This document shows positions 7,168 through 15,139 of a stretch of 16,073 bases of DNA, one piece after another. Below the pieces are notes generated by a model. The model was not told the DNA's origin. It worked only from the letters and a program-made list of their open reading frames with translations, and did not search any database. The translations under genes and the position numbers were made by a program. Numbering within the stretch: position 1 is the first letter of the stretch; each line of letters begins with the position of its first letter. Origin of the DNA: Nitrospirota bacterium (lineage in GTDB: Bacteria; Nitrospirota_A; Leptospirillia; Leptospirillales; Leptospirillaceae); NCBI GenBank assembly GCA_021829515.1, contig JAKBPM010000024.1, positions 1 to 16,073 on the forward strand, read 5' to 3'.

Positions 7168-7962
7168 TCATGCCAGGAGCAAGTTTATTGTTTGGAGATG
7201 GTCTCATGGACAAACGAAAGACTTGATCCCCTCACCTCTTCCTGAAGACAGGAGGTGCCGGATGGCCCAAACGGGCCGAAATGAAAACTTGGACTCCGAA
7301 GAGCCAGAAAAATCCTGCAAGGTTCGCCAGACGGTTAACATTCTTCGATCCGTTTGAATACCGTTTTCCACACAACATGAGTCCATGCAGTCGAACGACC
7401 CGGTTTCCGGTCTTCCGGACCCCCAAATCAGGCCATATGCCTGGAGAGGCTGCATCCCATTTCCCGATGTTTGCCACGCCCATGATCAAGTCTTTTAATA
7501 TTATCCAGTTCTTGCTAAAAATTGAAGGAGGATGATGAAGGGAGAATGAAGGGAGCCGCCACAAACATTTTTGTCGGTTTGATGAAAATAAAAGTCTCCT
7601 TTATTGATCACTGATTTTAAAATCCATCCTCGAAACTTTTAGAACCCAAAAGTCTTAAAAAAAGAAGCGGCTTGAGTGTTTGACAGGTTTTTATCCCATC
7701 TCCCAAAAGTGACCAGATTTTATACATAGAGCCCTATGCACTTGTTCCATGTTACGAAACAATCAATATCCACATATTTATCCACAGCCCCTCAGAAGCT
7801 GATGTGAGAATTCATCCCGCAAGGAGAAAAACGGGAAAAGCCAAAAGCGGGATCGAGCTCCCAGCCTCATTGAATGAGCGGCAAGGACTCCACGCGGATC
7901 AACAGCCTGAAAACGGTAAAAAAATGGCGAATCCGCAATTAGCATTCCGAACACATGAAACC
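7168..7962. other. Gene-poor, partly AT-rich region
   Basis: I see no convincing gene in this stretch. Short overlapping frames occur on both strands; the best is on the minus strand at 7232-7483 (83 codons from an ATG without a ribosome site), which matches no family I recognise. Small hairpins occur at 7234-7257 (CACCT/AGGTG and CCTG/CAGG with a bulge) and 7264-7277 (GGCCC-AAAC-GGGCC). From about 7560 the DNA becomes AT-rich, and it ends in a pair of DnaA-box-like sites, listed separately. It may be decayed mobile DNA or a regulatory/replication-related region. Confidence 0.4.
7766..7786 (+). promoter_or_regulatory. Tandem DnaA-box-like sites
   Basis: TTATCCACA at 7778-7786 is the perfect consensus DnaA box, and ATATCCACA at 7766-7774 differs at one base. 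Both are on the same strand with start points 12 bp apart. A further site TTTTCCACA at 7364-7372, on the same strand, fits the relaxed TTWTNCACA consensus. The DNA just left of the pair (7560-7780) is AT-rich. These could be DnaA-binding sites of an origin or a DnaA-titration/regulatory locus. No dnaA, dnaN or other origin-linked gene is in the window. Confidence 0.3.
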
Positions 7963-7990
7963 AGGTCAAGTCCTAAAGTTGCTGTAAATT
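7963..7990 (-). repeat. Possible terminal inverted repeat of the IS256-family remnant
   Basis: About 30 bp beyond the IS256-type transposase stop, the minus strand reads AATTTACAGCAACTTTAGGA followed by CTTGACC. Ends of the general form TTTACA...ACTTT-GGAC are common in IS256-family elements, so this is the likely right end. No matching partner is visible at the other side, as expected if the 5' part was deleted. Exact limits are uncertain. Confidence 0.3.
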
Positions 7991-8017
7991 TTCTTCCCGA
8001 GACATGGGATTAATGAA

Positions 8018-8329
8018 TCATTCGATGACCGAAAGGAGGGTAAGCGTTTTGGGAGGCTCCTGTTTCTTCCGCTCCAAATATTCGGCAAAATACTTCTTCC
8101 CCGTGCTCCATTGCTCGAGGAGCTCTGCCAGATGAGCTCCGATCAAACGAATGGCGGAGTCTTCGTTGGGGAAGATGCGGATCATGCGTTCCCGTCTTCG
8201 GACCTCCTCGTTCAGCCGCTCCTGGGAGATCATGCTTCCGAGCCTTACGCGATACTTTCGAGGAAAGGAGAGAATCGTGAGCGATTCCTCGAACCCTCCC
8301 TCCAGACAATCCATCGACTTGGGAGCCAT
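8018..8329 (-). pseudogene. IS256-family (Mutator-type) transposase, C-terminal remnant
   Basis: About 100 residues match the C-terminal part of Transposase_mut (IS256-family) proteins. The diagnostic run is RLNEEVRRRERMIRIFPNED, followed by SAIRLIGAHLAELLEQWSTGKKYF. Full-length enzymes are about 400 residues, and the catalytic DDE residues lie mostly in the lost portion, so this is a dead remnant. The frame stays open upstream to 8524, inside tRNA-Gly, but residues before about 8329 do not resemble the family and are AT-rich noncoding DNA. The remnant sits downstream of the tRNA. Positions 8330-8496, between the two, contain no recognisable gene. Confidence 0.8.
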
Positions 8330-8496
8330 TAGTGCCCGAAAAAAGATAACAAGGAACAAAATGGCTACAGCACTATATTTTGGGGTATCTTTATTTGGTG
8401 CCCTCTTGGTGCTCTGAGAATTGAAAAATGGGATAAAAAGGGATGCAGAACGATTCTTTTTTTGGGCTGTGGACGGTAGTCCATGAGGAGAAAGAT

Positions 8497-8571
8497 TGGA
8501 GCGGGATATGGGATTCGAACCCACGACCTTCAGCTTGGGAAGCTGACACTCTACCGCTGAGTTAATCCCGC
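8497..8571 (-). tRNA. tRNA-Gly (anticodon CCC)
   Basis: A complete cloverleaf can be folded on the minus strand: acceptor GCGGGAT/ATCCCGC (7 bp), D stem ACTC/GAGT with AGCGGTA loop, and anticodon stem TCAGC/GCTGA with loop TTCCCAA giving anticodon CCC. The T stem is GTGGG/CCCAT (one G-T pair) with TTCGAAT loop. The discriminator is T, and the 3' CCA is encoded. It reads GGG codons. Its 5' end is overlapped by 10 nt by the end of the thiS-like reading frame, and the palindrome TCAGGATGTCCTGA (8572-8585) directly abuts it. Confidence 0.95.
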
Positions 8572-8864
8572 TCAGGATGTCCTGAATTATTTATCACGAG
8601 TTGATGGTCAATGTAAACAGAAGGTTCTCCTTCGATCAAATTCATGCAGGAGCTGCCTCCTCCAACAAACCCAATAATCTCGATCCTGTCTCCTTCATTC
8701 ACCTCGGTCTTATCCCAATCCTCTTTTTGCAGGATCGAGAGATTCAGCTCGACAACGACCTGACGGTCAGAAAGACCCAGCTCTTTTAACAGTCCGGAAA
8801 TCTTGGTTCCGGGAGAAAAAGGGCAGGACTCGCCATTAACATAGACATGCGCACCATCGCTCAT
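8562..8864 (-). CDS. thiS: ThiS-like sulfur carrier protein with C-terminal extension
   Basis: Residues 1-70 are a beta-grasp ThiS domain: VYVNGESCPF near the start, LKELGL, VVVELN, and the C-terminal DRIEIIGFVGGG. ThiS is normally about 66 residues and ends in the Gly-Gly that is adenylated by ThiF and thiocarboxylated for thiazole synthesis. Here the frame does not stop after the glycines (68-70) but continues 30 residues (SSCMNLIEGEPS and onward) to a TAA inside tRNA-Gly. Unless processed, the glycines would not be free to react. Start at ATG 8864 is supported by AGGAGG 10 nt upstream and by the family N-terminus; an ATG at 8927 in frame has no good ribosome site. No other thi genes are in the window. 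A MoaD/ThiS relative serving another pathway is possible. Confidence 0.75.
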   Translation of the reverse strand: MSDGAHVYVNGESCPFSPGTKISGLLKELGLSDRQVVVELNLSILQKEDWDKTEVNEGDRIEIIGFVGGGSSCMNLIEGEPSVYIDHQLVINNSGHPERD

Positions 8865-8934
8865 AAAAAGACGTCCTCCTGAAGTTAAAAGAAAGCCACT
8901 GGAATGATCCAAAGATTTTGTTGCCATAATCCGC

Positions 8935-8940
8935 TACAAT
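8935..8940 (+). promoter_or_regulatory. Possible -10 element for the gsp operon
   Basis: TACAAT is a good -10 hexamer 15 bp before the first possible gspC start codon. The -35 region 17 bp upstream (near 8912-8917) is poor. It lies next to the -10 of the divergent thiS promoter, so the two could compete for polymerase. Confidence 0.3.
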
Positions 8941-8942
8941 GG

Positions 8943-8972
8943 ATCCTAACGGAATTTGAGTTCCACGGTCAA
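8943..8972 (-). promoter_or_regulatory. Possible promoter for thiS and tRNA-Gly
   Basis: On the minus strand TTGACC (8967-8972) and TAGGAT (8943-8948) are separated by 18 bp. Transcription would start near 8936, with a leader of about 70 nt before the thiS ATG, and could continue into tRNA-Gly. The leader shows no TPP-riboswitch core. The -35 lies within the first codons of the divergent gspC frame. Confidence 0.35.
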
Positions 8973-9969
8973 AGGGCTAAAATTGAAGCAGCTATTCTTC
9001 TCACAACTCCCCAGAGCGCTCTTTGCGACAAAGCTTCTCTTTGTCACGGGGGCTTCGTACCTTCTGGCCGACGGAGTGGACCAGGCTGTCAAAAACAGCA
9101 TCGTTCCACCAATGAGAATTCAGGATGAAAGCCGATCCGGCAGCATTGACTCTTTCCATGCCCCAACGGCTTCAGAGCTGGGAATTATTGCTTCCAGAAA
9201 TCCATTCAGCCCCGATCTTCGAGGAAAAAGCTACGCAAACATCCTTTCTGATCTCTATCCGGACTCGGCATCGAAGTCAGATGCTGCCCCCAGAGATGCC
9301 GAGGTTGTGGCAGTAGGAAACTGGATGAACGGAAAAGTTCCGATTCTCACGCCAAAACTGATCAAACTAAGGCTTGTCGGTACAGTTTTGGCAGGAAAGG
9401 TAACATCAGGCGCAGTCATCGACTCCCTGGATCCGGAGAAGCAAAAGTTCTATCGGGTACACGATGTCATCATTCCAGGGAAAATAACGCTCGTTGCCGT
9501 TCGGAAAGAATATGTCGTCTTGCAAGTCGGAAAAGGGTTCGGAATTTTAAAAGCCCACTATGACCAGGAGGATGATGCCGGTCAGGCACTGCCGGAGAAT
9601 GGGCCATTACCCGTTAGCGCGCATGGGATTCACAAGATTGACGCCACTCACTGGCTCGTTGAGGCCAGGGCAATCCAGTTTGCAACAAAAAATTTAAGTT
9701 CCCTGCTTTTGCAGGCCAGGGCGGTACCAGACTTCACAGGAGGCCACCCCGACGGCTTCCGTATGGTCAGCATACAACAGGGAAGCCTTTTCCAGGAACT
9801 GGGCCTCTCACAAGGAGATGTCATACGCTCAATCAACGGTCTTTCCATGAATGATCCTCAAAATTTCATGAAAGCACTGTCAACTCTTCAGAGCGCAACC
9901 AATGTCCAGATCAATCTGTTGAGGAATGGGGCACCCCAGACGTTTGACTACCAGATACAGGCGGAATGA
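8956..9969 (+). CDS. gspC: Type II secretion inner-membrane protein GspC
   Basis: GspC joins the inner-membrane assembly platform to the secretin. The 337-residue protein shows the expected order: short cytoplasmic N-terminus, one membrane helix (about 20-40), and a periplasmic linker with NPF (82-84). The HR domain follows (about 137-200: LRLVGTVLAG ... SGAVID ... YRVHDVI), then a C-terminal PDZ domain (about 255-335: FRMVSIQQGSLFQELGLSQG, DVIRSINGLSMND). The HR domain is the part that contacts the GspD N0 domain; the PDZ is linked to substrate choice. The frame opens at TTG 8956. A second TTG at 8983 is better placed after AAAGGG and may be the true start. It is the first gene of the operon and its stop overlaps the gspD frame. 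Confidence 0.88.
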   Translation: MSSTVKGLKLKQLFFSQLPRALFATKLLFVTGASYLLADGVDQAVKNSIVPPMRIQDESRSGSIDSFHAPTASELGIIASRNPFSPDLRGKSYANILSDLYPDSASKSDAAPRDAEVVAVGNWMNGKVPILTPKLIKLRLVGTVLAGKVTSGAVIDSLDPEKQKFYRVHDVIIPGKITLVAVRKEYVVLQVGKGFGILKAHYDQEDDAGQALPENGPLPVSAHGIHKIDATHWLVEARAIQFATKNLSSLLLQARAVPDFTGGHPDGFRMVSIQQGSLFQELGLSQGDVIRSINGLSMNDPQNFMKALSTLQSATNVQINLLRNGAPQTFDYQIQAE

Positions 9970-9998
9970 TCAATTCCTCAGCTGATAAGGGATTAAAA

Positions 9999-11681
9999 AT
10001 GCACCTTTCCATACGACAGAAAAAATGGTCAAAGATTACGACATTCCTTTTTCTTATCGCTTTTCTTTCTGACGGAAGCCGTCTTCATGCCTCGACCACT
10101 CCCCCTCCCGGAAAAGGACTGACTCCCCAAGAGTCTCCCGGTCAGACAAAAGATCCACTGATCATCAAGCCATCAACCGAACCGCCTCTTGATCCGGAAA
10201 ACTCCGTTTCCCTCAATTTCAGGAATGTCGACATATCTGTTCTTGTCCGGTTCATGAGCAACCTCATGAACAAAAACATCGTCATGGACGAGCGGGTCAA
10301 AGGAAAGATCTCGATTCTCTCACCGAACAGGATCAGCATTGACCGGGCATTCCAGATTTTCAAGCAGTCTCTCCGGATGAAAGGCTTCGAGGCTGTTACA
10401 AAAAAAGGCATGATTTTTATCGTTCCCGCAAACCAGGCCCCCCAGGACAGGGAGCTCTTTCTATTTACCCTGGAAAACACCAGTGCCAAGTCCATCGCAA
10501 AAACGATCAACAGCATACTGGCAAAAGGCTTTCAGCCACCTCCCGCCGGATCGGTCTCATCTGGCGGACTCATCGGAATGGTTCAGATCGTTCCGGACAG
10601 CCCCTCAAACAGCCTGATCATCTCAGCAACGCCCCATGACTACCATCTGATCAAGGACTTGCTGAGAAATCTCGACCATCCTCCTGGAGAAGTCTACGTC
10701 AAGGCCTCTCTCATCGAGATTTCCACGGATAAGCTCCAGAACATCCAGGTCAATCTTCTCGGAGCCGTTACAGGAGCAAATGGTTCCGGAGTGGTCGGCG
10801 GAACAAACTATGGAATGGTCGGAGGCACAGTCAACGGAGCGGTGGGAAACAGTCTGACGGGAACAACAGGGACAACCACTGCAAGCGGCGCCGCCGGAGC
10901 GGCATCCTATCTCTCGGGACTCACAGGACTTGTTGCCGGAGTCCTGACTGGTGGAACATTTACTTACGGAGGAGTCAGCTATCCCTCCATCGGATCACTC
11001 CTCAACGCACTTCAGACCGATACCGACGTCAGGACACTTTCCACCCCGGAGATTCTGGCGACCGACTCACAGAAGGCCAAAATTACGGTTGGTGAGGATG
11101 TTCCATTCATAACGGGACAGAGCCAGACCGTCGGCGGCAACGTCATGACAATGATCCAGCGCCAGAATGTCGGAATCACTCTTGAAATCACCCCCCATAT
11201 CCTTGCCCACAACCGGGTCCGTCTCCAGCTGAAACAGACCATATCGGCCCTTACCAATGCTTCCCAGCTGATTGGAACGATCGCTGTCGGCCCAACAACC
11301 ACAAAGAGGGCCACCACCACCACACTGACCATCGCATCGGGACAGACCATTGTGATTGGCGGTCTTATTTCATCTGTCGTGACCAAGAACAAATCGACCA
11401 TCCCCTGGCTTGGAAACATCCCGGTTCTTGGATACCTGTTCTCAAATACGACCAATGAAAAACAGAGGGACGATCTCCTGATCTTCCTGACACCCTATGT
11501 CATCAAGTCAAACTACTCCTACGCCAAGATCGATCTCGGCGCACCCTCGATCCTGAAACGCTATTCACGACACCAGCACCTGATCGAGACATTGACTCCA
11601 AAGATAAAACCTGGAACCGTCTCCGACGATACCTTTCTGGAAACAGTGAACCTTCCAGGAGAAAAAGGAACTCCGGAGTGA
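9999..11681 (+). CDS. gspD: Type II secretion secretin GspD (short form)
   Basis: GspD forms the outer-membrane pore of the T2SS. I take ATG 9999 as the start: AAGGGA lies 6 nt upstream and it gives a proper signal peptide ending near LHAS. An ATG at 9966 overlaps the gspC stop as ATGA and would add 11 residues. After a Pro-rich linker come an N0 domain (VSLNFRNVDISVLVRFMSNL onward) and one further N domain (LFLFTLENTSAKSIAKTINS to LIISATPHDYHLIKDLLRNL). The secretin barrel domain follows, with a Gly/Thr/Ser-rich stretch of about 70 residues, TLSTPEILATDSQKAKITVG, and the signature WLGNIPVLGYLFS. At 560 residues it is shorter than typical GspD (650 or more), because N2 and N3 are missing. gspE follows after 6 bp. 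Confidence 0.92.
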   Translation: MHLSIRQKKWSKITTFLFLIAFLSDGSRLHASTTPPPGKGLTPQESPGQTKDPLIIKPSTEPPLDPENSVSLNFRNVDISVLVRFMSNLMNKNIVMDERVKGKISILSPNRISIDRAFQIFKQSLRMKGFEAVTKKGMIFIVPANQAPQDRELFLFTLENTSAKSIAKTINSILAKGFQPPPAGSVSSGGLIGMVQIVPDSPSNSLIISATPHDYHLIKDLLRNLDHPPGEVYVKASLIEISTDKLQNIQVNLLGAVTGANGSGVVGGTNYGMVGGTVNGAVGNSLTGTTGTTTASGAAGAASYLSGLTGLVAGVLTGGTFTYGGVSYPSIGSLLNALQTDTDVRTLSTPEILATDSQKAKITVGEDVPFITGQSQTVGGNVMTMIQRQNVGITLEITPHILAHNRVRLQLKQTISALTNASQLIGTIAVGPTTTKRATTTTLTIASGQTIVIGGLISSVVTKNKSTIPWLGNIPVLGYLFSNTTNEKQRDDLLIFLTPYVIKSNYSYAKIDLGAPSILKRYSRHQHLIETLTPKIKPGTVSDDTFLETVNLPGEKGTPE

Positions 11682-11687
11682 CTCAAG

Positions 11688-13403
11688 ATGCCAGTGGATA
11701 ACCTAAAAAAACACATTCTTTCTCTCATGTCACCACCGGATGAGGTTGACTCTTCAGGTGCCCAGCCCCCTTTGCCCGAACTGTTGGGGGCAAATGGGGA
11801 GAGCCCTGATGAATTGTGGAAAAAATGGGCCAACCTGCAGAACTATCCCTACCTGACCGATTTCAGCCTGGATTTCATAGAACCAGAACTTCTGGCCAGA
11901 CTTCCCATCGGATTTCTCAAACATCATCTCCTGTTGCCAACACACCACAGTGACCAGAAGAAAGCGATCCAGCTGATCCTCGGATCCCCCAAAAGCTTTT
12001 TTGCGATGGAAACAGTGAGAACCATCCTGGGAGAAAGAGACCGGGATATCCGTTTTGACCTGGCCTTCATGCCACCGCCAAAACTACTGACACTGATCAA
12101 CAATGCCTATGAGAGGTATACACAGAGCCAGACATCAGAAGTTTTATCGGGGGTCTCGACGGAAACGGAAGAAATGAAAGATCTGTCATCCATCCAGGAA
12201 ACAATCGATCTTCTCGATGCCAGGGATGATGCCCCAATGATCCGGCTGGCAAACTCCATCCTGGCCCAGTCTATTCGACAGAAAGCCTCTGACATCCACA
12301 TAGAGCCATTTGAGAAGGACCTCATGGTTCGCTACCGCGTCGACGGGGTCCTTTTCAACGTGCTGTCCATTCCCCAAAAGATTCAGGCAGGACTGATATC
12401 CCGATTCAAACTGATGGCCAATCTGAACATCGCAGAAAAAAGACTTCCCCAGGACGGCAGGATTCGAATCAAGACTGGTGGACGGGATATCGACATCCGG
12501 GTCTCGACACTCCCCGTCAGGCATGGAGAACGGGTCGTCCTTCGTATTCTGGAGCAGGGCACACTGCTTCTGCCCCTTTCGTCAATCGGCTTTGATGAGC
12601 ACGACCTTTCGACACTGGCCGGGCTCATTCGACTGACACACGGGATCATTCTCGTAACAGGTCCGACGGGAGCAGGAAAAACAACCACACTCTATGCCAT
12701 TCTCAATACGATCAACAGCCCCGACAAGAATATCATCACCATCGAAGATCCTGTTGAATATCAGCTTCAGGGTATTGGACAGATACAGGTCAACTCCAAG
12801 ATCCAGCTCACCTTTGCCACCGGACTCAGGTCAATACTCCGGCAGGATCCTGATGTCATCCTGATCGGAGAAATCAGGGACGGAGAAACGGCTGAAATCG
12901 CAATCCAGGCATCTTTGACGGGACACCTCGTTTTTTCAACGCTTCATACCAATGACGCGCCCTCAGCCATTACCAGACTGATCGACATGGGCACAGAACC
13001 TTTCCTGATCTCAACGAGCGTGAAGGCGGTCATCGCCCAGCGCCTGGTCAGAAAGATCTGCCCCGATTGCAGGGAAAACTATCTTCCCGACGAAATAGAG
13101 CTTCAACGTATCGGGATCACCGCTTCTGAGCTGCCTCCGGAGGGACTCTTCCGAGGAAAGGGATGCGCCCGCTGCATGGATACCGGCTATCGGGGCAGGC
13201 AGGGCATCTACGAACTTCTGATCATCGACCCGGAAATCGCCCAGCTGATCAACATCAAAACCGACACGGCCACCATCAGAAACCGGGCCAAAGAAAAGGG
13301 AATGACCACGCTTCTCGAAGATGGAAGACGAAAAATCCTTTTGGGCATTACAACGACCGAAGAGGTCCTGCGAGTTGCAATGTCAGAGGTTTCGATCGAG
13401 TAG
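11688..13403 (+). CDS. gspE: Type II secretion ATPase GspE
   Basis: GspE is the cytoplasmic hexameric ATPase that powers pseudopilus assembly. The 571-residue protein has an N-terminal T2SSE_N-like region (about 45-145), then the catalytic core with SDIHIEPFEKDLMVRYRVDG (201-220). Walker A is GPTGAGKT (325-332), the Asp box TIEDPVEYQL lies at 351-360, Walker B is VILIGEIRDGE (390-400), and the His box is LTGHLVFSTLHTND (410-423). The zinc-binding cysteines are present as C458/C461 and C493/C496, the four-Cys motif of GspE/PilB ATPases. The ATG at 11688 is preceded by GGAG with 9-nt spacing and lies 6 bp after gspD. All catalytic motifs are intact. Without context PilB would be an alternative, but the gspC/D/F/G neighbours settle it. 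Confidence 0.95.
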   Translation: MPVDNLKKHILSLMSPPDEVDSSGAQPPLPELLGANGESPDELWKKWANLQNYPYLTDFSLDFIEPELLARLPIGFLKHHLLLPTHHSDQKKAIQLILGSPKSFFAMETVRTILGERDRDIRFDLAFMPPPKLLTLINNAYERYTQSQTSEVLSGVSTETEEMKDLSSIQETIDLLDARDDAPMIRLANSILAQSIRQKASDIHIEPFEKDLMVRYRVDGVLFNVLSIPQKIQAGLISRFKLMANLNIAEKRLPQDGRIRIKTGGRDIDIRVSTLPVRHGERVVLRILEQGTLLLPLSSIGFDEHDLSTLAGLIRLTHGIILVTGPTGAGKTTTLYAILNTINSPDKNIITIEDPVEYQLQGIGQIQVNSKIQLTFATGLRSILRQDPDVILIGEIRDGETAEIAIQASLTGHLVFSTLHTNDAPSAITRLIDMGTEPFLISTSVKAVIAQRLVRKICPDCRENYLPDEIELQRIGITASELPPEGLFRGKGCARCMDTGYRGRQGIYELLIIDPEIAQLINIKTDTATIRNRAKEKGMTTLLEDGRRKILLGITTTEEVLRVAMSEVSIE

Positions 13404-13438
13404 CCATGAAGACATCCATCAAACACCGATGACATACG

Positions 13439-14638
13439 ATGCCCATTTTTGCCTATGAAGGGGTAACACCTTCAGGAAAACGATCCACAGGATTGATCGA
13501 TGCGGACAGCTCTCGCCATGCCCGCCAGAAACTCCGTTCCCAGGGCATAACAGCTCTCAGGATCTCGCCCCAGGAAGCTGGAAAAACGTCCAAAGAAACC
13601 GGCAGAACCAATGTCAGGGCGAAAGAGCTGACCGCATTTACAAGGCAGCTTGCAACACTTATCGGGGCAGGAATTCCTATCGTGGATGCCCTTGCCGCAA
13701 TTCTTGACCAGGGGATGGAAGGCAGGCTCCAGGAAATCATCGCTTCCGTGAGGGAAGATGTAAAAGGCGGAAGCTCCCTTAATGGCGCTCTTGAAAAGTA
13801 TCAAAAGGTTTTCTCCCCTATTTTCGTCAACATGATCCGTGCAGGAGAGGAATCAGGGACACTTGAGATCATGCTTGACCGGATTGCTGATTTTCAGGAA
13901 AAAAGCCAGGAAACCAGACGAAAGGTTCTCGGGAGTCTTTTTTATCCGATTATTCTCATGTGTGTCGGGATCCTGATGGTCCTTTTTCTCCTCACCGTTG
14001 TCATGCCAAGGATTACCAGTATTTTTGAAGGACTGAAAGCAACCCTCCCCCTCCCGACCCGCATTCTGCTGGCCGTTTCTGGCACTCTCAGGGAGCATGC
14101 CCTTCTGTTCATTGCGGCAACAATGCTTTTGATACTGTCTGGAATCCGTCTTGCCAGGACGCAAAGAAGATATCTTGATGAAATCATTCTCAAAATACCC
14201 CGTGTTGGGCCATTGATTATTTCCGACCAGGTCGCCCGTTTTTCAAGAACGATGTCGGTCCTGCTCAAAGGAGGCGTTTCCCTTCAAAGGGCTCTTGAAA
14301 TCGCTGAAACAGTCGTGACCAACCAGATCTTGAAGGAGGCTGTCTCCCGGGCAAGAGAGCTCGTCAGGAACGGAGAGTCCCTGGGAGGAAGCCTTCGCCA
14401 ATCCCCTTACTTCCCGAGGCTTGCAGTCGCAATGATCCAGACCGGAGAACGCTCGGGGCAGCTCGAAGAGCTCCTGATGAAAACAGCCCAGGGATATGAG
14501 TCTGAGGTCGGACAGATTGTTGCAACCATTACTTCAATCGTCGAGCCACTCATGATACTATTAATCGGATCCATGGTCCTTTTCATGGTTCTTTCAGTTT
14601 TGCTCCCCATTTTTGAAATGAGTCAGGCTGTCCAGTAG
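13439..14638 (+). CDS. gspF: Type II secretion platform protein GspF
   Basis: GspF is the polytopic inner-membrane platform protein that works with GspE. The 399-residue chain has the family N-terminus PIFAYEGVTPSGKRSTGLID, then two T2SSF repeats (about 66-190 and 268-392). Each repeat opens with a FTRQLATLIGAGIP- or FSRTMSVLLKGGVSL-type motif and contains the conserved glycine-rich GEESG/GERSG element (136-140 and 336-340). Membrane helices lie at about 168-189, 219-236 and 368-391, the usual topology. The 35-bp gap from gspE holds only an 8-codon ATG frame and no promoter. The ribosome site before ATG 13439 is weak. Confidence 0.94.
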   Translation: MPIFAYEGVTPSGKRSTGLIDADSSRHARQKLRSQGITALRISPQEAGKTSKETGRTNVRAKELTAFTRQLATLIGAGIPIVDALAAILDQGMEGRLQEIIASVREDVKGGSSLNGALEKYQKVFSPIFVNMIRAGEESGTLEIMLDRIADFQEKSQETRRKVLGSLFYPIILMCVGILMVLFLLTVVMPRITSIFEGLKATLPLPTRILLAVSGTLREHALLFIAATMLLILSGIRLARTQRRYLDEIILKIPRVGPLIISDQVARFSRTMSVLLKGGVSLQRALEIAETVVTNQILKEAVSRARELVRNGESLGGSLRQSPYFPRLAVAMIQTGERSGQLEELLMKTAQGYESEVGQIVATITSIVEPLMILLIGSMVLFMVLSVLLPIFEMSQAVQ

Positions 14639-14680
14639 CAAATAACGGTGCCTGCTAAAGATCGACAAGAGGAAAAGCGA

Positions 14681-15139
14681 ATGTCTGGCCTTACCAAGAA
14701 GAGAAAAAGCCTTTTTTCGGACTCCGGATTCACATTGATCGAGATCATGGTGGTCATCTTCATCATTGCCTTGCTTGCGGCGCTTGTCGTGCCCAAAATC
14801 ATCGGTCGGACCGAAGAAGCCAAAAGGGTTGCGGCCAAAGCCCAGATCAGGGAGATAGAAAATGCCTTGAGCCTTTACCATCTTGACAACGGAACCTATC
14901 CTTCGACAGAACAGACCCTTGATGCACTGATCAAAAAACCATCAACACCTCCCATCCCGACCAATTACAAAGCGGGAGGGTATATCTCAAAAATACCAAA
15001 GGATCCCTGGGGCCGGCCCTATATCTACCTTTCTCCCGGGAATCATGGGGACTTTGACCTTTACTCCTATGGAGCGGACGGTGCCAAGGGCGGCAAGGGA
15101 AACAATGCCGACATCGAATCCTGGGCGCTTGAAAACTGA
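14681..15139 (+). CDS. gspG: Type II secretion major pseudopilin GspG
   Basis: GspG is the main subunit of the T2SS pseudopilus. From ATG 14681, preceded by GAGGA with about 9-nt spacing, the protein has a 16-residue basic leader ending in SDSG. Prepilin peptidase (GspO/PilD) would cut there before FTLIEIMVVI. The conserved Glu5 and hydrophobic N-terminal helix are present, followed by the GspG body: DNGTYPSTEQTLDALIKKP, the PKDPWGRPYIYLSPG segment, and a C-terminal loop YSYGADGAKGGKG that corresponds to the calcium-binding region of the family. A GTG at 14648 would extend the leader but lacks a ribosome site. The mature length of about 136 residues is normal. The stop TGA shares its A with the next start codon. 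Confidence 0.94.
   Translation: MSGLTKKRKSLFSDSGFTLIEIMVVIFIIALLAALVVPKIIGRTEEAKRVAAKAQIREIENALSLYHLDNGTYPSTEQTLDALIKKPSTPPIPTNYKAGGYISKIPKDPWGRPYIYLSPGNHGDFDLYSYGADGAKGGKGNNADIESWALEN

Noticed and set aside
7232..7483. 83-codon minus-strand ORF in the gene-poor region
   Set aside because: Codon choice is not implausible, but there is no ribosome site and no recognisable domain, and an overlapping open frame exists on the other strand (7281-7535).
7804..8013. Short overlapping ORFs on both strands
   Set aside because: No ribosome site or family resemblance, and the interval overlaps the likely IS256 terminal repeat.
8330..8524. Upstream extension of the IS256-type frame starting inside tRNA-Gly
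   Set aside because: The extra N-terminal residues do not match the transposase family and the first codons are tRNA sequence, so the frame is open by chance.
8865..8936. TPP riboswitch in the thiS leader
   Set aside because: The leader is only about 70 nt and lacks the conserved TPP-aptamer core sequences.
13406..13432. 8-codon ATG frame between gspE and gspF
   Set aside because: No ribosome site or attenuator-like structure; most likely incidental.
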